DNA of 64,000 nt from Salegentibacter sp. Hel_I_6 (GCF_000745315.1 NZ_JQNQ01000001.1:3224001-3288000), one strand, 5' to 3'. Positions 20,019 through 29,477 are shown, counted from the first letter of the stretch. Translations and numbers: made by a program. The notes: a model not told the origin generated them from the sequence alone.

Positions 20019-21872
20019 ATGAAAAATTTTAAATTTACAAAACTTGCACTACTTGCATTTTTGGCTTTTGGCCTTTTTTCCTGTAGCAACGACGATGATG
20101 CTGGAGATGTCATCACCCCAACAAATACAATTGCTGATTTTGTAGCAGGCAATGACGATTATTCTTCTTTAGCCGCCGCACTAGAGGTAACGGGATTAGA
20201 TGCTACCCTTGATGGATCTGCAAACTATACCGTATTTGCACCTAATAATGCCGCGTTTAACTCTTTTTTATCAGCTAATGGATTTAGTAGTCTGGATGAA
20301 GTTCCTGTAGGTGTTTTAACGGAAATTTTATTAAACCACGTTCAGGAAGGTGAAATCACATCTGGCTCTCTTTCTACCGGATATATTGAAAGTATGGCTA
20401 CTGGGATGGCTTCAGATTCTCCTTTAAGTCTTTACATCAATACCGATGATGGCGTAACTATTAACGGGGTATCTTCAGTAACATCTGCTGATGTGGCTGT
20501 AGATAACGGTGTTATACACGCTGTAGATGCTGTAATTGGATTGCCAGATGTAACCACTTTTGCTACTGCCGATCCTAATTTCGATATTTTAGTACAGGCG
20601 CTTACTGCAGATGAATCATTCTCTTTTGTAGAAACTTTAATGATGACAGGTGATCCTGCACCATTTACTGTTTTCGCACCAACAAACGCCGCTTTTGCCA
20701 GTGTTCTTGAAGAATTGGAATTAGCCGGATTAGGTGACATTCCTGCCGATCTTTTATCCAGTATTTTAAGTTACCACGTTGTAGCTGGAGCTAATGTACG
20801 TGCTGAAGACTTATCTGATGAAATGATGGTTGAAACGCTTGAGGGTGGTAGTTTTACTATCAATCTTGGAGATAACGTAACTATTACTGATGAGAACGGA
20901 AGAACTGCAACAATTGTTGCCACTAACGTTCAGGCAAATAATGGTGTTATTCACGCTTTAGATACTGTTATTCTTCCTGAGAATGATGCTATCGAAATTG
21001 AAACAAATACCATTGCTGATTTTGTTGCCGGAAATGAAGATTACTCTTCTTTATTGGCCGCTTTAGAAGTTACCGGATTAACTTCTACTTTTACCGGAAC
21101 AGATAATTATACTGTTTTTGCCCCTAATAATGCTGCTTTCGCTGCATTTTTAAACGATAACGGGTTTGGTGGTCTTGACGAAGTACCTGAAGATTTATTA
21201 ACCCAGGTTCTTTTAAACCACGTTCAAATGGGAGCAATTATGTCTGGAGATCTTAGTACTGGATATATCCCAAGTATGGCAGTTTGGGGAGTTTCTGAAG
21301 AGCCATTAAGTATGTATATCAATACTGATGATGGGGTGATGATTAACGGTGTTGCTACTGTTACTGCTCCAGATATTGAAGTTGATAACGGTGTTATACA
21401 CGCTGTAGATGCGGTAATTGGTTTGCCCGATGTGACTACATTTGCTACTGCCGATCCTACTTTTGATATTCTTGTACAGGCTCTTACCAGGGAGGAATCA
21501 TTTACATTTGTTGAAACTTTGATGATGACAGATGATCCTGCACCATTTACCGTTTTTGCACCTACAAATGATGCGTTCGTGGCATTGCTTGAGGAACTTG
21601 AGCTAGGAGCTCTTGGAGATATCCCAACTGAAACCTTAGAAGCTACTTTAAATTATCACGTACTTGCTGGAGCTAATGTTAGATCTGGAGACTTAACCGA
21701 TAATATGCCGGTTGAAACCTTAGGAGGTGAGTTTACAATAAACCTTGGAGATAACGTTGTTATTACTGATGCTAACGAAAGAACTTCAACAGTTATCGCT
21801 GCTGATGTACAGGCAACAAATGGAGTAATTCACGCCATAGACACTGTATTGTTACCAGCGATGGAAGAATAA
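20019..21872 (+). CDS. Fasciclin (FAS1) domain lipoprotein with four domains
   Basis: A 617-residue surface lipoprotein with lipobox LFSC and CSNDDDAGD. It has four FAS1 domains, each with the pattern (N/D)YTVFAPNNAAF...LLNHV...NGVIHAVDAV. Domains 1+2 and 3+4 are close copies of each other (TNTIADFVAGNDDYSSLAAALEV versus TNTIADFVAGNEDYSSLLAALEV), so the gene arose by internal duplication of a two-domain unit. FAS1 domains mediate adhesion. A strong terminator follows at 21894. Confidence 0.93.
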   Translation: MKNFKFTKLALLAFLAFGLFSCSNDDDAGDVITPTNTIADFVAGNDDYSSLAAALEVTGLDATLDGSANYTVFAPNNAAFNSFLSANGFSSLDEVPVGVLTEILLNHVQEGEITSGSLSTGYIESMATGMASDSPLSLYINTDDGVTINGVSSVTSADVAVDNGVIHAVDAVIGLPDVTTFATADPNFDILVQALTADESFSFVETLMMTGDPAPFTVFAPTNAAFASVLEELELAGLGDIPADLLSSILSYHVVAGANVRAEDLSDEMMVETLEGGSFTINLGDNVTITDENGRTATIVATNVQANNGVIHALDTVILPENDAIEIETNTIADFVAGNEDYSSLLAALEVTGLTSTFTGTDNYTVFAPNNAAFAAFLNDNGFGGLDEVPEDLLTQVLLNHVQMGAIMSGDLSTGYIPSMAVWGVSEEPLSMYINTDDGVMINGVATVTAPDIEVDNGVIHAVDAVIGLPDVTTFATADPTFDILVQALTREESFTFVETLMMTDDPAPFTVFAPTNDAFVALLEELELGALGDIPTETLEATLNYHVLAGANVRSGDLTDNMPVETLGGEFTINLGDNVVITDANERTSTVIAADVQATNGVIHAIDTVLLPAMEE

Positions 21873-21893
21873 TTAGAAATAAACTAAATAATG

Positions 21894-21928
21894 AAAAAGC
21901 CCCGGAAACTATTTTCCGGGGCTTTTTT
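21894..21928. terminator. Bidirectional Rho-independent terminator
   Basis: GC-rich stem AGCCCCGGAAA / TTTCCGGGGCT with A/T runs on both sides (AAAA before, TTTTTT after). It lies between the convergent fasciclin and M28 peptidase genes and can serve both. Confidence 0.9.
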
Positions 21929-21949
21929 AATGTTGAAAGATTTCAGCTT

Positions 21950-22954
21950 TTATTCTTCAGCTTTATCTACTACCAATCTTTCATCGCGGTTAGCGATTTC
22001 CCAGGCAGTTAAGAAAACTAATTGAGCTCTTTTCTTTAGCGCTTCATATTCAATTTTCTCTGCAGTATCAGTTGGCTTGTGATAATCTGGGTGAACTCCG
22101 TTAAAATAGAAAATCACCGGAATATTGTTTTTTGCAAAGTTGTAATGGTCACTTCGGTAATAAAAACGGTTAGGATCATTCTCATCGTTATATGTATAAT
22201 CCAGATCCATATTCATAAATTCTGAATTTACATTTTCGCTTAGTTCATGAAGATCGGTACTTAATTTATCACTTCCAATTAAGTAAATATAATTGTCATT
22301 TCCTTCATGATCTTTATCAATACGCCCAATCATATCCATATTTAGGTTAGCAACGGTATTTGCTAATGGAAATATAGGGTTCTCAACATAATACTTAGAG
22401 CCCAATAAACCTTTTTCTTCGCCGGTTAAATGAATAAAAAGAATAGATCTTTTAGGAGTATATCCATCTTTCTTAGCTTCCATAAAAGCTTCGGCTAATT
22501 CTAAAATAGCCATTGGTCCAGATCCGCCATCATCGGCACCGTTATAAATATTGCCTTCATCATCAACACCTACGTGATCATAATGAGAAGTGATTACCAA
22601 AACTTCATCAGGCTTTTCGCTTCCTTTTATATAACCCAATACATTTTCTGAGGCCTTAAGTTTTCCGTCAAAAAATTCAGTAGGGATTTCCTGGTAGTAA
22701 TTTGAAAATCCTTCCGGGGCTTCTATTCCCATTTGCTGATATTTTTCAACAATAAATTCAGCTGCTTTTTTCTGTCCTGGTTCACCGGTATTTCGGCCTT
22801 CGTATTCATCGCTGGCAAAAGTGGTAAGATTATCCTTTAATTCAGATGCTGTTATGGTTTCAGCATACTCCATCGGATTTGCATTTTCAACATTTTTTTG
22901 AGTGCCACAACTTACAATTCCTGCAGTGATGGCTACTAAAAGCATTTTTTTCAT
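21950..22954 (-). CDS. M28 family zinc aminopeptidase, lipoprotein
   Basis: A 334-residue peptidase with lipoprotein signal MKKMLLVAITAGIVSC. The co-catalytic zinc site is visible in order: SHYDHVG (His), NGADDGGSG (bridging Asp), GEEKGLLGS (catalytic Glu plus Glu ligand), NMDMIGR (Asp ligand), and a C-terminal His in YRSDHYNF or GVHPDYHKP. Members remove N-terminal residues from peptides, here outside the cytoplasmic membrane. The three genes 24424-21950 share a strand but are spaced by 60-160 bases. Confidence 0.92.
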   Translation of the reverse strand: MKKMLLVAITAGIVSCGTQKNVENANPMEYAETITASELKDNLTTFASDEYEGRNTGEPGQKKAAEFIVEKYQQMGIEAPEGFSNYYQEIPTEFFDGKLKASENVLGYIKGSEKPDEVLVITSHYDHVGVDDEGNIYNGADDGGSGPMAILELAEAFMEAKKDGYTPKRSILFIHLTGEEKGLLGSKYYVENPIFPLANTVANLNMDMIGRIDKDHEGNDNYIYLIGSDKLSTDLHELSENVNSEFMNMDLDYTYNDENDPNRFYYRSDHYNFAKNNIPVIFYFNGVHPDYHKPTDTAEKIEYEALKKRAQLVFLTAWEIANRDERLVVDKAEE

Positions 22955-23110
22955 AGTTTATCTAATTTTTATAAAATTGATACTTCGCAAAATATCTTCG
23001 AAGCTTTTATTAAAGTCGCAGCAAGATAGCAGTTTCGGTTTAAATTTCAGAGGAGTCTGTAAAACTTTCTTTATTAAATGCTAATTGAGATTTAAATTTT
23101 TACAGGTAGT

Positions 23111-23815
23111 TTACTGTTTTAGAATACTTTCTATAGTTTTTTTGGTAAGCGGCGCCATCACCTTATAACCTGCGAGGTTTGGATGCACACCATCTTCAGA
23201 ATATTGCTTTGGCAATCCTTCTTTTTCATCTTTTAAAGGGTTGAAAAGATCGAGATAGGTATGGGAGTTTTCTTGTGCATAATTTTCTATCCAGGAATTT
23301 ATTCTGGCTATTTTTTCAACCGGTTTTAAACCGGGGCGCCAGGGATAGTCGTAAACAGGTAGGATGGAGGCGAGGATTACCTTTATATTGTTTGCTTTAG
23401 CAAGTTGCGTCATAGCCTGAATGTTATCGGTAATCATTTTTACGTCAGAAAACCCAGTGTTTCCAGCAATATCATTGGTGCCTGCAAGAATTACTACTGC
23501 TTTTGGTTTTAAGGCTATAACATCTGGCATAAACCTAACGAGCATTTGCGGAGTGGTTTGTCCGCCAATTCCGCGCCCTATATAGTTATTGTTATCGAAG
23601 AATTCCGGTTGTGCATTCACCCAGCCTTCGGTAATTGAATTCCCCATAAAAACCAAATCAGGATAATTTTGGGATTCAAGTATTTTTTCGTTTTCTGCTT
23701 TGTATTTTTTGAGATTGGCCCAATCCTGTTCCATAAGTTCACTAGTTTCTGTTTTTTGCGCAATCAGAAAGTTGCTAAAAAGCGTTAATAAAGAAATTAA
23801 AACTACTTTTTTCAT
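23111..23815 (-). CDS. SGNH/GDSL hydrolase, secreted
   Basis: A 234-residue secreted esterase or lipase with signal peptide MKKVVLISLLTLFSNFLIAQ. The SGNH blocks are all present: FMGNSITEGW (Ser nucleophile), GRGIGGQTTPQM (Gly), LAGTNDIAGN (Asn) and DGVHPNLAGY (Asp/His). The arrangement is closest to acyl-esterases acting on acetylated sugars or phospholipids, but the substrate is unknown. Confidence 0.9.
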   Translation of the reverse strand: MKKVVLISLLTLFSNFLIAQKTETSELMEQDWANLKKYKAENEKILESQNYPDLVFMGNSITEGWVNAQPEFFDNNNYIGRGIGGQTTPQMLVRFMPDVIALKPKAVVILAGTNDIAGNTGFSDVKMITDNIQAMTQLAKANNIKVILASILPVYDYPWRPGLKPVEKIARINSWIENYAQENSHTYLDLFNPLKDEKEGLPKQYSEDGVHPNLAGYKVMAPLTKKTIESILKQ

Positions 23816-23872
23816 AATTTTAGAAGATAAAATTGAATTAATGCTTCCCTGGTATTCAAAATTTTAATCATA

Positions 23873-24424
23873 CTAGAAACCAACAGATATTTTAGTTCGT
23901 AATAAAGTATTTGGTCGGGGTTGATTACCAAAAATAGTACTTGCACCAACATCAATATTAACATTATTAAAATTTCCCCTTAGCCCAGCTCCAACTTCGC
24001 TTTGAGGAAAAATATACTCCATATGAGGGTTATTGAGTCGTTCTTCATTATTAAAAGAGGGAGTTAAATATCGGCCAAAAAAATAAAAGCTAAACCTGTC
24101 ATTTAAATAGTACTCAAAATTTGCGCTAAAGCTACCGTGAAAGCCAGGAGCCACATCGTTAAAAATGGTATTTTGTTCTAAGAGACCCGCAGCTAGAGCT
24201 ATGTTAAATTTATCGGTTTCATAATTGAAGGTTTGATTTGAAAGTTTGTAATAACCCAAGCCATCAAATGCATTTTGAGTTTTATACCTGGAAGTGTAAA
24301 AGTTGGTTGTATTTTGTTCTGTCGTGCTTAATGATTCGGGTTTTTCCTGGGCGTCTAATGTAGAAAATGAAAAAAATAAAATAAGATAATAAAGAAGGTA
24401 AAGAGAGGAGAACGGCTTTTTCAT
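23873..24424 (-). CDS. Putative outer-membrane beta-barrel protein
   Basis: A 183-residue protein with an N-terminal signal (FFSFSTLDAQ) and alternating aromatic strands ending in TLLRTKISVGF, a C-terminal phenylalanine as in outer-membrane barrels. Function unknown. It could be a small porin-like or adhesin-like protein. Confidence 0.6.
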   Translation of the reverse strand: MKKPFSSLYLLYYLILFFSFSTLDAQEKPESLSTTEQNTTNFYTSRYKTQNAFDGLGYYKLSNQTFNYETDKFNIALAAGLLEQNTIFNDVAPGFHGSFSANFEYYLNDRFSFYFFGRYLTPSFNNEERLNNPHMEYIFPQSEVGAGLRGNFNNVNIDVGASTIFGNQPRPNTLLRTKISVGF

Positions 24425-24681
24425 AGAGGTATTTAATTTTAAAATAGAAGCAAAGGCTTTGTAGAATTTAGGTCTATTTATTCGGTAATGTTTTTAATTG
24501 CTTAAAGAGAGGAAGATAAAGATTAATTAAGGAAATCAAAACTAAGGAAATATTAAATACGTTAAATACTGAGAATTAGCAGATTCAGTAAAAGCCTAAA
24601 AAAAGTTCTTGAAAGCTTGTGTGTATTTGTAAAAGCTTGTTATATTTGCATCCGCTAAGCAGAAATGTATAGCAGTTTATT

Positions 24682-24766
24682 GGAGGAATGGCAGAGTGGT
24701 CGATTGCGGCAGTCTTGAAAACTGTTGACTGTAACAGGTCCGGGGGTTCGAATCCCTCTTCCTCCG
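24682..24766 (+). tRNA. tRNA-Ser (anticodon TGA)
   Basis: Acceptor stem GGAGGAA / TTCCTCC with discriminator G. Anticodon stem-loop GCAGT-CTTGAAA-ACTGT gives TGA. A long variable arm is followed by the T-arm GGGGGTTCGAATCCCTC. CCA is not encoded. The 3' end is followed by a tyrosine integrase gene, making it the likely island insertion site. Confidence 0.95.
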
Positions 24767-24789
24767 CAACTTATCTCACAAAATATCAC

Positions 24790-24827
24790 AAAAAGCCTCA
24801 AACCCTATGGTTTTGGGGCTTTTTTAT
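24790..24827 (+). terminator. Rho-independent terminator after tRNA-Ser
   Basis: Stem AGCCTCAAACC / GGTTTTGGGGCT with a short CTAT loop, followed by TTTTTATTTT. Confidence 0.8.
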
Positions 24828-24869
24828 TTTACAATATTTCAAAATATCCCAAAGAATATCAAGCTAGGA

Positions 24870-24914
24870 GGTGTCAAATTCGGTGTCACTTGAATAACTG
24901 AAATTAGTGACACC
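24870..24914. promoter_or_regulatory. GGTGTCA repeats upstream of integrase (candidate arm sites)
   Basis: GGTGTCA occurs at 24870, GGTGTCACT at 24882 and its exact complement AGTGACACC at 24906. Direct and inverted copies between a tRNA and a tyrosine integrase gene fit integrase or excisionase binding sites, or an integrase operator. This is inferred from position only. Confidence 0.35.
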
Positions 24915-25023
24915 TTTATGATGAATATTCCTACAAAAATATTTTAACAATTTGATATTTAGTGTTTTATGATTGATATAATTTCGTACTTTAGAAATGT
25001 ATTAATCTAAAAAATCTAAAGTC

Positions 25024-26262
25024 ATGGATACAAATTTCTTCCATATTTTTTATCTAAGAGGTGGCGCAAAAAATTCTTTATCACCAATCTACCTTCGAGT
25101 CACACTAAGAGGTAAGCGAGCAGCCACTAGTCTTCGTAGAAGAATTTCCAAAGAAGATTGGAATTCTTCAGCAGGAAGGGCCAAGGGGAATACTGAGAAA
25201 GCGAAAATTCTTAATAGATATTTATCCAAAGTTGAAAACGACCTCTATATATCTCATCAAAAACTTTTAGAAAAGGGAACGAAGTTTACTGCTCAGGACT
25301 TGGTGGACACATTTTTAGGAAAAGACAAGAAAAAAGAAGACCAGGAAAGGATGCTTCTGGATATTTTCCAGGAACACAATGATCGGGTTAATAGACTTGT
25401 AGGTAAAGATTTTGCCGCCGGTACAGCTGAAAGATATAGAACGGCTAAAAATCACGTAGGGGAATATATAGAAAAGGAGTACAAAGTTTCGGATATTCCA
25501 GTAAAAGAGGTAAACCTCAAATTTATTACCGGCTTTGAATATTATTTAAAGACAGAAAGGAACTGTGCGCATAATTCCGCCATTAAATATGTAACAAACT
25601 TTAAAAAAATCATTCGCATAGCATTATCAAACGAATGGATAGCAAAAGACCCTTTTCAGAACTGGAAAGGTAAATTAAAAGTGGTAGATCGGGAGTTTCT
25701 AACTGAAGTTGAACTTCAGGCGCTGATCTCCAAAGAAATTAAAAATGAGCGACTGGATTTAATTAAAGATATTTTTACGTTTAGTTGCTTTACTGGGCTT
25801 AGTTATGCTGAGGTAAAAAAACTCTCAGAAAAGGAAGTGGTAATTGGTATTGATGGTAATAAATGGATTAAAACTAAGAGAACAAAAACTAAGACCAGAT
25901 GCAGCGTTCCAATTCTTCCTGTGGCAGAGGCTATATTGGAAAAATATTCTTCGCATCCCGATGTGAGCGAGAAGCGGTTACTTCCAATTCTAAGTAATCA
26001 AAAAACGAATGCTTATATTAAGGAAATAGCAGATCTTTGCGGCATCAACAAAAATCTTACATTCCATTTGGCCAGGCACACGTTTGCAACTACTGTTACG
26101 CTTGCAAATGGAGTTCCTATAGAGAGTGTGAGTAAAATGCTAGGACACAAAAATCTTCGTACAACTCAGCACTATGCAAAAATTCTAGATCGAAAAGTGG
26201 GTGACGATATGGCTGTATTGAAAGAACGATTAGAATCCAAAAATTTTTGGAGAAAGGCTTAA
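25024..26262 (+). CDS. Tyrosine integrase of an integrative element (IntDOT-like)
   Basis: A 412-residue site-specific recombinase. It has an N-terminal arm-binding domain (LRVTLRGKRAATSL), a SAM-like core-binding domain (about residues 110-215) and a catalytic domain ending in HLARHTFATTVTLANG and LGHKNLRTTQHYAKI (nucleophile Tyr about 389). At the first catalytic Arg the motif reads FTGLSYAEVKKL, so Arg is replaced by Ser, a known feature of CTnDOT integrase. It sits about 257 bp after tRNA-Ser, facing inward, as in many Bacteroidota islands. Confidence 0.92.
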   Translation: MDTNFFHIFYLRGGAKNSLSPIYLRVTLRGKRAATSLRRRISKEDWNSSAGRAKGNTEKAKILNRYLSKVENDLYISHQKLLEKGTKFTAQDLVDTFLGKDKKKEDQERMLLDIFQEHNDRVNRLVGKDFAAGTAERYRTAKNHVGEYIEKEYKVSDIPVKEVNLKFITGFEYYLKTERNCAHNSAIKYVTNFKKIIRIALSNEWIAKDPFQNWKGKLKVVDREFLTEVELQALISKEIKNERLDLIKDIFTFSCFTGLSYAEVKKLSEKEVVIGIDGNKWIKTKRTKTKTRCSVPILPVAEAILEKYSSHPDVSEKRLLPILSNQKTNAYIKEIADLCGINKNLTFHLARHTFATTVTLANGVPIESVSKMLGHKNLRTTQHYAKILDRKVGDDMAVLKERLESKNFWRKA

Positions 26263-26494
26263 TTGCTATTCTATACCGGCTTTAGCTTGAATGGCTATCA
26301 ATGTATAAGCTATTCGCTTTAACTAGTCCAAAAAATGGACAAGTAAGAAACAAGTAGTGCAGAAGCTATAGCCTAGCTTTAAACCGGCTTTGCTCCGGTT
26401 CTGTTCCAAAGAGAAACAAACGCGCTATCGCGCCTAACTTGATCAAACTTTGGCCAAAAAGTTTTTTATTTTTTTCATACTATAAACCTTTCCT
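26263..26494. other. Non-coding gap with small hairpins
   Basis: No gene is seen. Short palindromes are present: GTCCAAAAAATGGAC (about 26326), AACCGGCTTTGCTCCGGTT (about 26382) and CGCGCTATCGCGC (about 26429). Any could be a terminator or binding site; none is diagnostic. Confidence 0.3.
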
Positions 26495-27025
26495 TTATGT
26501 TTTCAGTTTTTTCCGCTTTTTAAAAAGAAAAAGAGGTAAAATAGTATCAATTAACTGGAATCGGTAATTTCCCTGGTAAATGACAATATTGTTCCGCTTA
26601 TCATTGTAGTCTAAACACAGCTCCATAGCTTTTTTACTGGGTACTGAAGCCCCGTAATTCTTTTTGACCTGCAGCAATTTTTGCTTTTCAGCAGCTTCTT
26701 TAAGTCTGGAAGCAGTTGACGGTGAAATTTGAAATATCCTACAGATTCCAAGTACAGATAATGGAGCAGGTGCTTCTATATAATTAAAGTTAGGGGATAG
26801 AAAATGATAGGTACTGCCTTTTATCTGTACGCTTTTCTTTCTCCTTACTTTTCTCCAGAAGTCTTTATGTAGATATCCATAAATAATTGCCCCTGTAATT
26901 GCTTTAATGTTTCGGTAAGAATAAAAATCTACCGGATAGGAAAGCCTGAGCTTCCAGTTATTCTCGCTTCGTATCCTTTCAAAAGATTTTATGATGTAAT
27001 AACCCGTCCTGTTATTGTATTGCAA
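26495..27025 (-). CDS. Hypothetical island protein with HTH-like segment
   Basis: A 176-residue basic protein, family not recognised. A helix-turn-helix-like stretch ICRIFQISPSTASRLKEAAE (about residues 92-111) and a C-terminal basic tail (FLFKKRKKLKT) suggest DNA binding. It is the last of three closely spaced minus-strand genes (gaps of 5-6 bases) behind the excisionase-like gene, so it may be part of the island's maintenance or transfer control. Confidence 0.6.
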   Translation of the reverse strand: MQYNNRTGYYIIKSFERIRSENNWKLRLSYPVDFYSYRNIKAITGAIIYGYLHKDFWRKVRRKKSVQIKGSTYHFLSPNFNYIEAPAPLSVLGICRIFQISPSTASRLKEAAEKQKLLQVKKNYGASVPSKKAMELCLDYNDKRNNIVIYQGNYRFQLIDTILPLFLFKKRKKLKT

Positions 27026-27031
27026 CCAACC

Positions 27032-27244
27032 TTACTCTACCAGAAAGTCAATATACTTTAATGTAGTTTTTCGAGAGCTGATCTCTTCGGTTAATTCTAA
27101 AAATAACAGTTCCCCATCATCCAGTTTTGCCTTTCCGCACTTGTAGATTAGCTTCAAGGATAGAAAGAATTGCAGCTTTTTAGCATAGCCTTTTTGCTGT
27201 GCATCAATAAATAGCTGAATGGGAACTGAAATCTCCGGAGTCAT
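27032..27244 (-). CDS. Hypothetical island protein, 70 residues
   Basis: A small protein of unknown function (MTPEISVPIQLFIDAQQKGY...). It has no signal or membrane segment. Tight spacing (5 bases after the upstream gene, 6 before the downstream one) supports translation as part of a three-gene operon. Confidence 0.55.
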   Translation of the reverse strand: MTPEISVPIQLFIDAQQKGYAKKLQFFLSLKLIYKCGKAKLDDGELLFLELTEEISSRKTTLKYIDFLVE

Positions 27245-27249
27245 CTTAC

Positions 27250-27540
27250 TTAAGAGTTAGCATCCTTCCTATTTTTTCGGTGACGATTTATAAATGCCTG
27301 GATATCCTTGAGACTGTAGTAGATCTTTCCTTTCACCTGTGCGTATTCAATCAGCCCTTCTTCCCGCCAGGTTTGAGCTGTTTTCGCACTTATTTTAAAT
27401 AGCTGGATAAAATCAGCATTATCCAGAAGGATGAGACAGGGATCTTTAATCTGCCTGATCCTGAATTCCCTGGTGAGCTGTTCTATTTTAGCTTCCAGGG
27501 AATGCATACTGACCATAAATGGATGGATGCTTTCTTTCAT
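27250..27540 (-). CDS. Excisionase-like helix-turn-helix protein
   Basis: A 96-residue protein. Its C-terminal half FKISAKTAQTWREEGLIEY...GKIYYSLKDIQAFINRH matches the MerR/excisionase-type HTH domain found beside integrases in Bacteroidota mobile elements. Such proteins bend att-site DNA for excision or regulate transfer genes. It is first in a three-gene minus-strand run and points toward the integrase. Confidence 0.75.
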   Translation of the reverse strand: MKESIHPFMVSMHSLEAKIEQLTREFRIRQIKDPCLILLDNADFIQLFKISAKTAQTWREEGLIEYAQVKGKIYYSLKDIQAFINRHRKNRKDANS

Positions 27541-27925
27541 AATTTCATTAGTTTATGATCTGTTATTATTTTAAAAATTACCATTACTTAATTTTTTTAC
27601 CTTCTGGCAGCTTTCTTTTTTCAGAAAATTGTTCTAGGAAGCAAAAATTTTATACAAGCTTAGCTTAACCAACAAGTGGTTAACCCAGTAAAAAAACCAA
27701 AAACGTTTTTAATATTTATATGCTTATGTCTTCGAAGTCAAACAAAAAATGGACAACTAAGCACTTTAAAAAACTACTGTAATTCATCTCTTTAAAAATA
27801 TGCAATAAATTGATTATAAAACACTTAAGAGTAGTTTTTTTGGTAACATTAAATTTGTTACCGTTTGGGATATTTTGAAAATCTAAAACTTAGAAAGCTG
27901 CCTTCAAGATCACAAAATCAACCAA

Positions 27926-28021
27926 ATGACACTAAATAAAATGATAGCTTTTTTAACAATTACTATTTTCATCTGGAGCATTTTCCTTTTTGACGTCGGA
28001 AAGGAGCAAAAAGTAGATTGA
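27926..28021 (+). CDS. Possible 31-residue membrane peptide
   Basis: ATG-initiated frame MTLNKMIAFLTITIFIWSIF then LFDVGKEQKVD, a single transmembrane helix. A dyad GGTAAC / GTTACC lies about 65-85 bases upstream (27841-27861), with TAAATTTG resembling a -7 box between the arms. Coding status is uncertain because it is short and isolated. Confidence 0.3.
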   Translation: MTLNKMIAFLTITIFIWSIFLFDVGKEQKVD

Positions 28022-28059
28022 AATGACAGTTTTTGAGTCCGTCTTTTCATTACTTCTTT

Positions 28060-28190
28060 CAGCGCTTTCGGATTATCTTTTGATGCTCTTTCATTTTCAA
28101 GCTTTGAAATTATAGAGGAGCTATAAATAGCCTGCCGGTTTATGCGGTCCGGTTAATTTCAAAGCTTGGTGCTTTCGTAGCAAAAGGTAA
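28060..28190. other. Structured element A (long imperfect hairpin)
   Basis: Inner stem CAAGCTTTGAAATTA (28098-28112) pairs exactly with TAATTTCAAAGCTTG (28154-28168). The 41-base loop contains GGAGCTATAAA and CCGGTTTATGCGGTCCGG. Weaker outer pairing uses CTTTTG and CAAAAG. A related element lies at 30020-30178 with compensatory changes in the stem. It could be a structured RNA, an origin of transfer or a recombination site. Confidence 0.5.
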
Positions 28191-28242
28191 GGTGTTGGAA
28201 AAGAAATAACCGAAATAAAACCTGCAATTTTAACCAGGGGTT

Positions 28243-28617
28243 TTATTTATAAAAATCAGGATGAATATCGTCTTCCTCATAGTCCCTTATCCGATTTTCG
28301 TAGTTATTTTTGGGATCTGCAGCTTCCATTAAAGATTCCAAAATGCCTAAAGTGGGGTTTACTTTATTCTTCTCTATATCTTTCAAAATTGCGATTACTG
28401 CATTTATTCTTTTTTTGACAAGGTTTTCCAGAGTCTCCATTTTTGGACCCATCATTTCATTGGGAGAAATACTATTCATTTCAAAAAATTCGACCCTCGA
28501 TAATAATGTCATTGATTGAGATTTAGATAAAGCCCGGCTGAACCTTCTAAATTTTTTGGCTACGGAAGTCTTGATCTTAAGAGTCTCGAACTTCTCTTTT
28601 TTATATTCTTCATCCAT
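28243..28617 (-). CDS. BfmA/BtgA-like mobilization protein
   Basis: A 124-residue basic protein. The segment FETLKIKTSVAKKFRRFSRA...KRINAVIAILKDIEK and NPTLGILESLMEA follow the pattern of the BfmA/BtgA family, accessory proteins that help relaxases load on the transfer origin of Bacteroides mobilizable elements. No relaxase gene is visible in the window. The neighbouring hairpin element at 28060 would be a candidate DNA target. Family assignment is from remembered pattern, so moderate. Confidence 0.6.
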   Translation of the reverse strand: MDEEYKKEKFETLKIKTSVAKKFRRFSRALSKSQSMTLLSRVEFFEMNSISPNEMMGPKMETLENLVKKRINAVIAILKDIEKNKVNPTLGILESLMEAADPKNNYENRIRDYEEDDIHPDFYK

Positions 28618-28948
28618 TTTTTAGTAAAATTTCTACCATTTTTCAATGGGTTTCAAGGGTTTTTAGTAATAAAACAGCTTCTTTTTAATTTTGCGCCTTG
28701 AATAAAATTATTTAAACAACTGTAAAACAGATTGTTGTGTTTTAAAAGGTAATTCTTAACGTGGCTCTGCCCGTTACCCTCTTGCTCTACCTTTTCGTCC
28801 CGCAGGGACAAAAATTTCAACTTTTAAATTGAATTTAATAGCGCTTTAATTAGTGAGAAACTGAATCCCATTTTTTATGATTGGAAAAGAAAAATCTTTA
28901 AAATTAACTGTAGAGAATTGGAAGAATAATTGAGAATTCTGTAAAATG
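28618..28948. other. Non-coding gap
   Basis: A 331-bp AT-rich stretch with no convincing frame. It contains a GTCCCGCAGGGAC palindrome (about 28798). I see nothing else. Confidence 0.3.
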
Positions 28949-28981
28949 AAAAACGGGATTATGAAAATCATATCCCGTTTT
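28949..28981 (-). terminator. Rho-independent terminator after radC
   Basis: Stem AAAACGGGAT / ATCCCGTTTT. Read on the minus strand it ends in TTTTTCATTTT, downstream of the RadC-like gene. Confidence 0.75.
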
Positions 28982-29000
28982 AGAAACTAATTATTTCCTG

Positions 29001-29450
29001 TTATAAAATGCCTTCATCGGCAAAGCTGAAGTAATCCCCATCGGGAGTTAGTATTAAATGATCCAATACCTTAATATCAAAAAGTTCCCCTGCTTTTTTG
29101 ATCTTTTCCGTTAAGAGTTTATCGGGTTGGCTGGGTTGCAGCGTTCCCGAGGGATGGTTATGTGCTAAAATTATAGAAGTAGTTACAGACTTTAGAACTA
29201 CTGCGAATACGATTCTTATATCTACTAAAGTTCCGGTGATGCCTCCTGTAGAGAGGGTGTAAATACCTTTTACCTTATTGGAATTATTAAGAAGCAGCAT
29301 TTTAAAACTTTCAAAAAGTTCAATGTTTTGTTTATCCCAATGCTCAAAAAGAAGGTTGGCGGCATCACGGGAAGAAGATATTTTGGGAAGCAATTTTGTT
29401 TTAATACTTCCGCTGTAACTTATTGCAATTTCATTAACTTTGGTTTCCAT
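29001..29450 (-). CDS. RadC-like JAB-domain protein (island type)
   Basis: A 149-residue protein consisting almost only of the JAMM/JAB domain, with the motif ILAHNHPSGTLQPSQPD (HxHxD metal site) and LLTEKIKKAGELFDIKVLDHLIL. Chromosomal RadC is longer with an N-terminal HhH part. Short forms like this are frequent on mobile elements and phage-defence islands; their role is unclear. The ATG at 29450 (METKVNEIAISYSG) is chosen; a longer frame would overlap ssb and a hairpin. Confidence 0.85.
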   Translation of the reverse strand: METKVNEIAISYSGSIKTKLLPKISSSRDAANLLFEHWDKQNIELFESFKMLLLNNSNKVKGIYTLSTGGITGTLVDIRIVFAVVLKSVTTSIILAHNHPSGTLQPSQPDKLLTEKIKKAGELFDIKVLDHLILTPDGDYFSFADEGIL

Positions 29451-29477
29451 TATTGATTTGTTTAAAGTTAGATAATG

